This document shows positions 1-7,524 of a stretch of DNA of 64,000 bases, one piece after another (position 1 is the stretch's first letter; each line of letters starts with the position of its first letter). The notes under the pieces are model-generated. The model ran no database searches, was not told the origin of the DNA, and was given only the letters and a program-made list of their open reading frames with translations. Both the position numbers and the translations under genes were made by a program. Source of the stretch: Paenibacillus sp. BJ-4 (lineage in GTDB: Bacteria > Bacillota > Bacilli > Paenibacillales > Paenibacillaceae). The stretch spans positions 613 to 64,612 of the forward strand of contig NZ_JAIVEM010000161.1 in the NCBI RefSeq assembly GCF_020404765.1. The letters run 5' to 3'.

Positions 1-1
1 T

Positions 2-112
2 AAAAGAGCCGAAGGAAAGCCTCACAAAGTTGCTCTAGTGGCATGTGCAAATAAGCTGGTTCATTGGCTGTATGCCATTTTAAAAAGTAAGAAATCATTC
101 CGTCTGACATAA
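2..112 (+). CDS. IS110-family transposase, C-terminal end (partial)
   Basis: The window opens inside a reading frame ending GKPHKVALVACANKLVHW...FRLT then TAA. The stretch GKPHKVALVACANK is typical of the C-terminal transposase_20 part of IS110/IS116/IS902 transposases. These enzymes move circular intermediates without terminal inverted repeats. The start and the RuvC-like N-terminal domain lie outside the window, so it cannot be told whether the copy is intact. About 20 bases downstream is a 9-bp hairpin (132-158, CCTTCCAAT/ATTGGAAGG) that may belong to the element end. No gene is seen from 160 to 286. Confidence 0.8.
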   Translation, partial: KRAEGKPHKVALVACANKLVHWLYAILKSKKSFRLT

Positions 113-286
113 CAAAAAGTTAATGGTATAACCTTCCAATGCAACTCGAATTGGAAGGGTGTTTGGCATGCTTATTTTTCACTATACCATAAGGTTTCTA
201 AATTGTTTTGCTGGAAATGTTGACAAGCTATTAGCTGGTATAGTTGAATGCGGCGGATCTCTAAAGGAGAATCAGCCGCTAACATA

Positions 287-1040
287 CTAAAAAAATCGAC
301 GATACAGTTCTCTCCGACGCTTTCCACGGAGCTGAGCATAGATTTGCGTGGTTGAGGCTTTTACATGACCCAGCATGCCTTGGATAAAAGCTAAAGGTGC
401 TCCGTTATCAAGCAGCTGACATGCATAAGTATGACGGAATCGATGGGGGTACACATTTGTCTCGACCGCTCCGCGATCTGCCAGCTCACCTGAGCGTTGG
501 AATGGCCATTCGCTTAACAGGAATTGTATCAGTTACAAATAAGGCTTTACAGGAGTCCTCACGACTGGCTAAATACTTCTTCAACCATACTTTACACTCT
601 GTGGTGAAGTAATCGACCTCTCCAATTCGGCAGCCTGTGCTGTAGAGAAACTCAAGTAAAGCTCTTTCTCTTAGTGTCTGACAAGAGATCTTCAGATGAA
701 TTACATCTTCCTCCATCAAAAACTTAGGAATTCGCTTATCCATTTTGGGCTCACGTAGTTTGAGCGAAGGGTTTGTGGATATATAGGTTTCTTCATATGC
801 AAAACGGAATAGAGAGCGCACAAAACGGATGCGGTGCCCTAGGCTACTTGGCTTTAATCGATCTGACTGCTTAGCTAGGTATTCCTTCAACAGATTCATA
901 GTTACCTCGGAAATATCTATATCCCCGAGATCTGTTACCAGCATTCTGAGCTGCAACGCATATGCTTTCAATGTATTTGGACTAAATCCCTGGATTCGCT
1001 TATCCGCTTCATAATGACGCCAAAGTTCGCTTAAAATCAT
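287..1040 (-). pseudogene. Tyrosine recombinase (XerC/D-like), broken
   Basis: The first 140 codons read as a normal SAM-like core-binding domain plus the start of a catalytic domain (ILSELWRHYEADKRIQGFSP; RALLEFLYSTGCRIGEV with the first catalytic Arg). RIGEV is then followed directly by DYFTTECKVWLKKYL, so the segment that should hold the beta-strands and catalytic Lys is deleted. A frameshift near 505 changes frame, and the rest continues to 287 as PHRFRHTYACQLLDNGAP, MLGHVKASTTQIYAQLRG. The HxxR, GH and Tyr residues are therefore still present. The start has a strong ribosome site (TAGGAGG) caught in a hairpin. It is inactive as it stands. Confidence 0.8.
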
Positions 1041-1043
1041 AAT

Positions 1044-1095
1044 AAAACCTCCTACTTGGGCAATTAATTCTAGTTTGCTTCTATTAGGAGGTTTT
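1044..1095 (-). promoter_or_regulatory. Inverted repeat covering the recombinase ribosome-binding site
   Basis: AAAACCTCCTA (1044-1054) and TAGGAGGTTTT (1085-1095) are perfectly complementary over 11 bp. On the minus strand the downstream arm is the Shine-Dalgarno sequence of the recombinase starting at 1040. Folding would hide it, or the hairpin with its TTTT could act as a terminator. A second 8-bp repeat (TTCAACTA 1106-1113, TAGTTGAA 1125-1132) lies just upstream. Confidence 0.5.
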
Positions 1096-1188
1096 AGACT
1101 ATTGGTTCAACTAGCGTTTCCCATTAGTTGAATCATTAGCTAAGGATCGAATCAAAATCAATATAATATTTCACTGATGAGCGTTTCA

Positions 1189-1551
1189 TCAAATTCGTTG
1201 AGGAATCGAAACGGTTCGTTCATTCACCACATTTCCCGTGTTTAGAGTAGTTTTTGGTTCGATTAATAGTAAATGGACCTCTTCTTCAGCAATTGGCTAA
1301 TGTTCAACTCCTTTAGGCATAATAACAAACTCCCCTTCGTTAACAGCTATTTCACCGTCTCTCAAACGGATTAGGAGTCTCCCTTTCCATACGAAGAACA
1401 TTTCGTCCTCGTGATCATGGTGATGCCAAATGAATTCACCCTTGATCTTTGCCATTTTTACGTATGAATCATTCAACTCTCCGCCTATTCTGGGATTCCA
1501 ATAATCAATTATTTGCAAAAATTTATCTTGTACATTGACCTTCGAAACCAT
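1189..1551 (-). pseudogene. Small cupin-domain protein, interrupted by an in-frame TAG
   Basis: This is a single conserved cupin barrel. The N-terminal half reads VNVQDKFLQIIDYWNPRIGG, then EFIWHHHDHEDEMFFVWKGR, which carries the HxHxxxxE metal-ligand motif, and EGEFVIMPKGVEH. TAG (1297-1299) follows, but the same frame continues PIAEEEVHLLLIEPKTTLN to a TGA at 1189, giving the usual length of about 120 residues. CAG to TAG (EHQPIAEEE) is the simplest origin. The start has a GAGGAGGGA ribosome site. It is divergent from the LysR gene at 1776, the usual arrangement for a regulator and its target. The substrate is unknown. Confidence 0.75.
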
Positions 1552-1775
1552 GAGATTCCCTCCTCATTATTAGTAACGTGTGCTGCATTTTGCCCCGGCT
1601 AGAATCTCCTTTTTCCCCATTCACCTCCTCATCATCAGATAACGAGGTACTCAATCACTTGGTTTTGGTGTAAATCCCTCTTATTCACTAAGTTTACATA
1701 CTGCGATGCATCACGTAAAATTAAAAAATAGTGTATAGATAATCAAATTTTGTGATGCAAAAGGAGAGAGTTGTT

Positions 1776-2639
1776 TTGGACATTAGATCTTTGGAGGTGT
1801 TTAAGGCAGTAGCAATTGAACAAAGCATTACAAAAGCTGCTGAGAAATTGAATTATGTACAGTCCAACGTTACTGCACGAATACAACGTCTTGAGCAAGA
1901 GTTGGGCGTTCCTCTGTTATATCGATATCATAAGAAGGTATCCTTAACGCCTGCAGGACATGAACTGTTGCCGCATGTAAACAAGTTGCTTTACGATTTC
2001 GAGGAAGCGATTGAGGCAGTTAAGCTTTCTTCTGCCCCGCGGGGAACTTTGCGCATTGGAGCTATGGAGTCAACTGCTTCTACACGATTGCCATTGATTT
2101 TTACAAAATATCACAAGAAATTTCCACAAGTAGAATTAAGCTTATATATGGCACCTACTGTAGATCAGGTTAGTACCATTCTCAAATATAAGGTAGACGG
2201 CGCATTTGTGGATGGGCCAATTCTTCATCCGGAAATTGTTGAATACCCTGTCTTTGAAGAATCTCTAGTTTTGATTACAAGCTACTCTCCGGAACCATTC
2301 CAATTAGAATTGATTTTACATGAACCACTGCTTTCGTCATTCACGCATTGCATCTATTTGGGACGTTGGCAACGATGGCTAGAGGACAATGGCTATGCTC
2401 CTATGAAGGTGATGGAATATGGCACTCTAGAGGGTGTCCTTAAATGCGTTGAAAACGGGTTAGGAGTCACCGTCTTACCAATATCTATGGTTGAATCACG
2501 GATGCAGGGAAGACTTAACTGTCATCCATTACCGGAACCGTACAGAACAGTGCCCACTGTGTTTATAAGGCGTCGTGACTCGTACATGACCAGTGCTCTC
2601 TCACGATTTATGGAGCTGGTGGGCATAACTAATCTGTGA
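1776..2639 (+). CDS. LysR-family transcriptional regulator
   Basis: The N-terminal winged helix-turn-helix (DIRSLEVFKAVAIEQSITKA, then AAEKLNYVQSNVTARIQRLE, residues about 1-60) is followed by a periplasmic-binding-protein-like effector domain (from RGTLRIGAMESTASTRLP to the C-terminus). Overall length is normal for the family. I choose the TTG at 1776 because AAAGGAGAG lies 8 bases upstream; the GTG/ATG at 1752-1755 has no such site. LysR proteins bind a ligand and often control a divergent gene, here the broken cupin gene. The effector cannot be read from the sequence. Confidence 0.88.
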   Translation: MDIRSLEVFKAVAIEQSITKAAEKLNYVQSNVTARIQRLEQELGVPLLYRYHKKVSLTPAGHELLPHVNKLLYDFEEAIEAVKLSSAPRGTLRIGAMESTASTRLPLIFTKYHKKFPQVELSLYMAPTVDQVSTILKYKVDGAFVDGPILHPEIVEYPVFEESLVLITSYSPEPFQLELILHEPLLSSFTHCIYLGRWQRWLEDNGYAPMKVMEYGTLEGVLKCVENGLGVTVLPISMVESRMQGRLNCHPLPEPYRTVPTVFIRRRDSYMTSALSRFMELVGITNL

Positions 2640-3377
2640 TTTGTTGCTATTTGCCAACTTAGAGTATTATTCGTAGGTATAATGACTTGCCCCAGAATTT
2701 CCTTTAATTTTTATCTTTATCTTAGAAAATGGAAGTGATTGATGAACCCAATGATACTATCTTCTTCATGCATTACTTCATTCCACTTCATTATCCATCA
2801 CCTATATTTGAACAGATTTAAATGATGAATAATGCATATAAACCATATATTACTATGGTAAGTCACTAAAGATAACTGCCCGTTAGCGTTATGATCGATC
2901 CTCGATTAACGCTTTTTTCCTAAGTCTGAAAATAAAAGGATCTACATATTAGTCTAATACTATATTTTCACTGAACAATTTAATTAACACATAACTCCCT
3001 TTGAACAGAAAATTTGGAGAGAAGGCTTTAACTTGCATGTTATGGCTTGGGTCTACTAAGTCCAATGAATTTTAAAAAAATGTACAAAATAGCTGCTCAC
3101 TCCGGATATTTTTTACAGTATGAATATTTATGTCAAATATAATTTATGCTAATAATGCATGGTACAAAAGGATTGGGATTGTTTTTTTAATAATGTACAC
3201 ATTGGTTTATAGAGATACTTTCAATTCAGGGATATGATAAATGTGCTCATATCGTATTGCTGCTTGAGTGGGGCCATTTTCATAGATGGATTCGCAGTAT
3301 ATACGAGTTCCATTCATCATTACATTTTTAATGATTATCATTCCAATTAAAAGTTAATAACTGCCCAATTGTCATCA
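2640..3377. other. Long AT-rich intergenic stretch
   Basis: I find no convincing gene. It holds an intrinsic terminator (2885-2918), a weak Fur-like core AATGATTATCATT at 3330-3342 with no recognisable target gene, and AT-rich filler up to the dif-like site at 3378. A 24-codon minus-strand frame near 2730-2800 has no homologue that I recognise. Confidence 0.5.
2885..2918 (+). terminator. Intrinsic terminator
   Basis: AGCGTTA (2885-2891) pairs with TAACGCT (2907-2913), and ATCGA/TCGAT extends the stem inside; a run of T follows. It probably ends transcripts from the LysR gene, although it lies 245 bases past the stop codon. Confidence 0.65.
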
Positions 3378-3405
3378 AGTTAACATAATATATATTACGT
3401 ATATC
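3378..3405. other. dif-like recombination site a
   Basis: The 28-bp site has an 11-6-11 layout: AGTTAACATAA, TATATA, TTACGTATATC. The reverse complement of the left arm, TTATGTTAACT, matches the XerD arm of the B. subtilis dif site (TTATGTAAACT) at 10 of 11 positions, and the centre TATATA is the same. It sits 51 bp upstream of the promoter for the MutS2-like gene. The flank CATCAAGTT is shared with site d at 44175. Confidence 0.6.
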
Positions 3406-3456
3406 ATATTTCTTTGTTCTCATGATCACTTTTGTATCGAATTGAAGAAGTCGGCC

Positions 3457-3486
3457 TTGACTTCAGGGCTTGCCTGATCGTATAGT
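3457..3486 (+). promoter_or_regulatory. SigmaA-type promoter of the MutS2-like leader
   Basis: TTGACT (3457-3462) and TATAGT (3481-3486) are separated by 18 bases. This is the only good promoter between site a and the MutS2-like gene, and it places the transcript start near 3493, just before the leader peptide. Confidence 0.75.
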
Positions 3487-3519
3487 ATGGGTATATCTTC
3501 AATTAAGGGAGAGATTTTG

Positions 3520-3543
3520 ATGTCGGTGAACGTTCTTAACTAA
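3520..3543 (+). CDS. Leader peptide MSVNVLN
   Basis: This is a seven-codon frame (ATG at 3520, TAA at 3541) with a good ribosome site, AAGGGAGAG, 6 bases upstream and about 27 bases from the predicted transcript start. Its last codons overlap the left arm (3532-3543) of a 12-bp perfect repeat whose partner lies at 3628-3639. A ribosome stalled here would block that pairing. The size, position and overlap are what drug-inducible leader peptides show. The peptide itself matches no arrest motif that I can name. Confidence 0.65.
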   Translation: MSVNVLN

Positions 3544-3720
3544 GCAATTGCATATTCAGGGAAGACCATCAGGCGCTTGTACCCTTTCGGGACAGGTTTA
3601 GTTTGCTGTTGTGTTTTTACCCTGGTATTAGTTAAGAACATGCGGAGATCATAAATCGCCTCAGGGATTATTTCATCTAGGCCTTATTCCGTGCTGTGTT
3701 CAGCGCGGTCTTTTTGTTTT
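3532..3720 (+). promoter_or_regulatory. Attenuator-type leader RNA
   Basis: GTTCTTAACTAA (3532-3543) is exactly complementary to TTAGTTAAGAAC (3628-3639). Just beyond, TGCGGA (3641-3646) can pair with TCCGTG (3688-3693), the left foot of the terminator at 3689-3720. This gives two exclusive folds. With a free leader, the 12-bp helix forms and the terminator can fold. With a stalled ribosome, the second strand is released and could disturb the terminator. The pairing is visible in the sequence; the switching model is inference from ribosome-mediated attenuators. Confidence 0.6.
3689..3720 (+). terminator. Intrinsic terminator inside the leader
   Basis: CCGTGCTG (3689-3696) and CAGCGCGG (3701-3708) form an 8-bp stem with one G-U pair and a TGTT loop, followed by TCTTTTTGTTTT. 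It lies about 240 bases before the MutS2-like start codon. Confidence 0.8.
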
Positions 3721-3865
3721 CAGATTTTGTAGTTTCCTTTTAAATGTCTTTCATTCTTGAGCCGAATAGCTTACAAATGGGCTGATGCGTGAATGAATTG
3801 GAGACGAGAAAGGAACTACACAAGCTGAATCATAGGCTTATTTGACGATATTTCCCTCTTTCTTT

Positions 3866-3912
3866 AAGGGCGGAGAATGAACGATTTGTTCATTCTCCGC
3901 CCTTTTTCTTTT
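3866..3912 (+). terminator. Second, very strong terminator just before the MutS2-like gene
   Basis: A perfect 17-bp stem (arms 3866-3882 and 3888-3904; core GGGCGGAGAATGAAC) with the loop GATTT is followed by TTTCTTTT. It ends only about 50 bases before the start codon of the gene it precedes, so expression requires read-through or antitermination. Confidence 0.85.
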
Positions 3913-3962
3913 GCAGCAAGGTTCCAAAAATCCTGAACAAACAACCAAAGGAGAGATTTCTC

Positions 3963-5888
3963 ATGAATGAAACCACGATGCAGCGTTTGGAATACGACCG
4001 AATCAAAACAAGAGTCTCCGAATGTGCCTTTTCTTACCTTGGTAAGCAGCATGCCGCTTCCATGCTTCCCATTACAGACATTCGTACCATCAGGACTCGC
4101 CTGAATGAAACAAACGAAGCCTTGCAGTTAATACGCCACGGAGCAAGCGTCCCCATCCCCTCGCTGGAAGGGATGGAATACATCCTTCACTTGTTGGGAA
4201 CCGGCTATTTGTTCAGCGAGCGCGATTTTTCTCACATGGCTCAGTTTATAAGAAGTTGCAGCCAACTCATAAAATACATGAATTCCAAGGCAGATGTCGC
4301 TCCAACTGTCAGTGCCTATGCTTCCTCCATGTATGGTATGGAGCCACTTCTGTCCGAAATCGAGAAATGTATTTATTCGGGACGAGTGACGGATATGGCC
4401 AGTAAAGAGCTGGCAAAAATCCGCAAAAAAATAACGGTTACTGAAGAACGCATAAAGAGGAAACTTGATTCTCTTATCAGTCGGCATCGATCCATCATGC
4501 AGGAAAATATGGTTAGTCAGCGCGGCGGCCGCTATGTGCTTCCAATCAAAAAAGAATTCCGTAAACAAGTAAAGGGCAGCGTCCTTGATGAATCAGGAAG
4601 CGGTCAAACAGTTTATGTTGAACCTGCTGAAATTGTTAGCCTGCAATTTGATCAGAGCGCGAACATGGCGGAAGAATCAAAAGAAGAAATGAAAGTGCTC
4701 GGAGAACTTACAGCCCTCGCCGAATCATATACCCGGGAGCTTAGTATCAACACAGAGACGGTAGGAGTACTGGATTTTTTATTGGCCAAGGCTAAATATG
4801 CCATGACTCTGGATGCTGTGCCTGTCGAGCTTAACCATGACGGGATAATAGATATCCATGGTGCTCGTCACCCGTTGATGGCGAATACCATGGTTCCGCT
4901 TGATTTTTCCATCGGCCAAGGCTATTCCTCGCTCATTATTACCGGTCCGAATACAGGCGGAAAAACGATGGCCCTCAAAAGCGTCGGCCTGTTAACTCTA
5001 ATGGTACAATCTGGATTGCTCGTACCTGTTTTGGAAGGCAGCCGAATGGCTGTATTTGAGGAAATTGAGGTAGACATCGGGGACGGTCAAAGCATTGAAC
5101 ATGCGTTGAGCACCTTCTCAGCACATATTCGCAACATGATCGGCATTTTGGAAACGGCGGGCAGCTCCACTCTGATTCTGATCGACGAAATGGCATCCGG
5201 TACCGATCCGGGAGAAGGCGTAGGACTCTCTATTGCGCTGTTGGAAGAATTTCACCGTCGACAGGCAACGGTAGTGGCTACAACACACTTTAGCGAAATC
5301 AAGCATTTTGCTGAAAATACACCGGGCTTCCAAAATGCTCGTATGGAGTTTGATACCGAAACGCTGCAACCCTTGTATCGCCTTCGAATCGGCGAGGCCG
5401 GAGAAAGCTACGCATACGCAATTGCCTTGAAGCTGGGGATGTGGAATCGTATTATCGAGCGTTCTCAGGCCATTTCTACAGGCAGAATGTCTCGGAATAC
5501 ACAGGAATCGTTTATTATACCTCCTGCTCTTGCTGAGGAAAAGCCAGTTGCTGCAAGTAAACCTTCTCCTAAAAAAGAGACTTTAAACCCTTCAGCCATA
5601 CCATTTGCCCTTGGCGATAGTGTTTATGTAGGCTACTTGAATCGGACTGGAATTGTCTATAAAACCGAGGATGAACGAGGGAATGTAGGGATTTTGATCC
5701 AAGGACAAAAGCTGACCATAAATAAAAAAAGGCTCGTCCTTCACATCGCTGCTACTGAATTGTATCCTGACGACTATGATCTAGACATTGTTTTAGAAAC
5801 CAAAGAAAACCGCAAAAAACGAAAGCTTCTGGGACGCAAGCATGTCCAAGGATTGATCATTGAATCTCCTCCGGAAAATGAAATGTAA
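3963..5888 (+). CDS. MutS2-family ATPase without Smr domain
   Basis: This 641-residue protein is collinear with MutS2 (RqcU). Residues about 180-230 match the MutS2 clamp region (RGGRYVLPIKKEFRKQVKGS). Walker A is GPNTGGKT at about 328-335, Walker B is LILIDEMASGTDPG around 404-417, and ATTHFSEIKHFAENTPGFQN follows. Residues from about 551 (GDSVYVGYLNRTGIVYKTED) resemble the KOW-like segment of MutS2. The protein then ends, so the C-terminal Smr nuclease domain of the ~785-residue family is absent. B. subtilis MutS2 is known to bind collided ribosomes. With a drug-type attenuator upstream, I infer a role in ribosome rescue or antibiotic tolerance rather than mismatch repair. The start has AAAGGAGAG. 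It stands alone, bracketed by dif-like sites. Confidence 0.88.
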   Translation: MNETTMQRLEYDRIKTRVSECAFSYLGKQHAASMLPITDIRTIRTRLNETNEALQLIRHGASVPIPSLEGMEYILHLLGTGYLFSERDFSHMAQFIRSCSQLIKYMNSKADVAPTVSAYASSMYGMEPLLSEIEKCIYSGRVTDMASKELAKIRKKITVTEERIKRKLDSLISRHRSIMQENMVSQRGGRYVLPIKKEFRKQVKGSVLDESGSGQTVYVEPAEIVSLQFDQSANMAEESKEEMKVLGELTALAESYTRELSINTETVGVLDFLLAKAKYAMTLDAVPVELNHDGIIDIHGARHPLMANTMVPLDFSIGQGYSSLIITGPNTGGKTMALKSVGLLTLMVQSGLLVPVLEGSRMAVFEEIEVDIGDGQSIEHALSTFSAHIRNMIGILETAGSSTLILIDEMASGTDPGEGVGLSIALLEEFHRRQATVVATTHFSEIKHFAENTPGFQNARMEFDTETLQPLYRLRIGEAGESYAYAIALKLGMWNRIIERSQAISTGRMSRNTQESFIIPPALAEEKPVAASKPSPKKETLNPSAIPFALGDSVYVGYLNRTGIVYKTEDERGNVGILIQGQKLTINKKRLVLHIAATELYPDDYDLDIVLETKENRKKRKLLGRKHVQGLIIESPPENEM

Positions 5889-5904
5889 ACGCACTTGCAA
5901 CTTT

Positions 5905-5955
5905 AATCAGCAAGCGGACACTTGGATAAGAATGATCCACTTGCTGATTTTGCTT
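5905..5955 (+). terminator. Terminator of the MutS2-like gene
   Basis: AATCAGCAAG (5905-5914) pairs with CTTGCTGATT (5940-5949), with inner pairs TGGAT/ATCCA. It starts 16 bases after the stop codon. The T-run is short and broken. Confidence 0.7.
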
Positions 5956-5998
5956 GTTGCCATTTCCATTCATTATGAGGACTCATAAATCAATACTT

Positions 5999-6026
5999 AT
6001 TTAACATAATATTTATTATGTAAACT
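5999..6026. other. dif-like recombination site b
   Basis: The 28-bp site reads ATTTAACATAA, TATTTA, TTATGTAAACT. The right arm is identical to the XerD arm of B. subtilis dif. Compared with site a the better arm is on the other side, so the two sites that bracket the MutS2-like unit are in inverted orientation. Confidence 0.6.
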
Positions 6027-6154
6027 AATATTGAAATATCAAACAAACTTCCTGCCAAAAAAGGGCGTGTCTAAAGTTAAGGCGCACCCTTTTGTTTATA
6101 ATTTATTAGTTTATATTACTCATCTGGTACTCGTCGTAATATACCTTTTTGTCA

Positions 6155-7057
6155 TCATTCAAGATGAAACGATTGCTTATAGTTATATACAGCACCCAAC
6201 AAATTTGCTTCATTGCCTAATTTGCTTTGTTCAATATTTACATCCACAACATTTAAGAACGAATGCATATATAATTTCTCCAGCTCTTCCCTTATGGTAG
6301 TGACCAGCAAAGGATTTGCAGATATGCCTCCCCCAATGACAAACTTTTCAGGGTCAAGAATCGCCTGCAAATTAATGATTTGTGTAGCAATGTTCCTACA
6401 GTATTCTTGAAAAATCTTTTGGACTGTGTGATCACCTTCTTCAATGAACTAGAATACCTTTTCACCTGTCATAGAATCTGCAGGAAGTCCTTTGGCTTTC
6501 GCAACAGTTTTAGTTAAAACAAAACTACTCCCTTGCATACCAAGCAGATAATCAACATTGTCTGCATGTTCGTTATTTGTTCTGATAAAAGAGAATTCCC
6601 CAGCCGATAAATGATGGCCTTTCAGCAATTTCCCTTGAGAGATGATTCCGCCGCCCATCCCTGTTCCAACTACCAGAACAACACCATCGGTGACCCCTTG
6701 TAATGAACCGCACCATGCTTCTCCAAGAGCAGCGCACTTTCCATCATTCTCAATCGCTACGGGTAAATGAAGCGCTTTCTCAAAAACTGCGATCATATTT
6801 ATATCATTTATATACTTTAATGAGCCTCCATGCACCATATGACCGCTGGCCGAATTCACAATACCTGGCATACTGACGGCTACACCTTCACATTCATCTA
6901 TAAACTTATTATGAATTTGCTTCAAAGCACCAAGCAGGTCCTCAAGTGAATCTAATGGTGTCGCAACTTTACCTTTATTCATAAATTCACCTTGAAAATA
7001 CAAACTGAATTTTATAAAAGAGCCACCAATATCAAAAACCAGTATTTTATTTTTCAT
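6155..7057 (-). pseudogene. ROK-family sugar kinase, interrupted by an in-frame TAG
   Basis: The protein starts KNKILVFDIGGSFIKFSLYF (the ROK ATP-binding loop) and continues with the glucokinase-type motifs VAIENDGKCAALGEAWCGS and VVLVVGTGMGGGII. The metal-binding CxCGxxGC cluster is not present; the beta-glucoside kinase subgroup also lacks it. TAG at 6449-6451 stops the frame after MTGEKVF, yet the same frame continues FIEEGDHTVQKIFQEYC to the C-terminal LDPEKFVIGGGISANPLL and a TGA at 6155, full length at 300 codons. The start ATG overlaps the stop of the preceding HAD remnant (ATGA), so it was the last gene of an operon. It would have phosphorylated a sugar or glycoside; the substrate is unknown. 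Confidence 0.82.
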
Positions 7058-7225
7058 GCTACGTATAGTCCTTTCATTGGGCAGTTTGGAGTGCTTCTTT
7101 CAATAACATTAATTAATTTTAATTGTTTTGTAAATCCATCATTTTCTTTATCGTTAATAAGACATCGAAAGTGCTGCTATTATTCAGAAAGTACCATCCA
7201 GATCACTTACTACCAGTTTAAACAC
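7054..7225 (-). pseudogene. Cof-type HAD phosphatase remnant (internal deletion)
   Basis: From a GTG at 7225 the frame reads VFKLVVSDLDGTF, the first HAD motif (DxDGT). A one-base shift then gives LNNSSTFDVLL, as in Cof-like phosphatases. The reading jumps at about 7150 into NDKENDGFTKQLKLINVIER, which resembles the extreme C-terminus of the same family, and ends GLYVA then TGA. About 200 codons are missing. The terminal TGA overlaps the ROK kinase ATG. The assignment rests on short segments. Confidence 0.5.
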
Positions 7226-7336
7226 CAATAAACCCCTCCCCTGTATTCGTATCTCATGTAGATCCTTCCCGCTTAATAAATCGACTAAAAAAAGAACCTT
7301 TATTAAGGGGCTATACAAAGTCATTCGAAAAAATCA

Positions 7337-7441
7337 TCAAAAGAGCGCATAGGCTTTACTTCCGTAGACTGCCCAGATAATACTAAGCACCAATAAGTCC
7401 CCCCCAAAAATCACTGAGCATAATAAAATCAGTGAGATCAT
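7337..7441 (-). CDS. Possible 34-residue membrane peptide
   Basis: The ATG at 7441 has GCGAGGAC as ribosome site. The product, starting MISLILLCSVIFGGDLLVL and ending AVYGSKAYALF, is one hydrophobic helix followed by a short charged end, then TGATGA. It lies between the ROK regulator and HAD remnants on the same strand. It may be a real small membrane protein of that operon or the truncated N-terminus of a lost transporter. Confidence 0.35.
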   Translation of the reverse strand: MISLILLCSVIFGGDLLVLSIIWAVYGSKAYALF

Positions 7442-7524
7442 AAGAGTGTCCTCGCTTTCTCTTTTAAGTTATACATGAACTTTCATGGATGAAACGCGTT
7501 CCAAGTCAAGGTGTCATTTATAAT

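Noticed and set aside
1700..1727. AGTTTACATA upstream of the LysR gene as a dif-like site
   Set aside because: Only one arm fits; the second arm and the centre do not.
3330..3342. Fur-like core AATGATTATCATT
   Set aside because: Only 13 bases fit and no iron gene follows; the next transcription unit has its own promoter 115 bp downstream.
6060..6100. Inverted repeat GGGCGTGTC/GGCGCACCC as ROK kinase terminator
   Set aside because: Pairing is imperfect on the minus strand and the T-run position is unclear.
6031..6300. Open frame with hydrophobic residues on the plus strand
   Set aside because: It is the reverse of the ROK kinase C-terminus and has no ribosome site.
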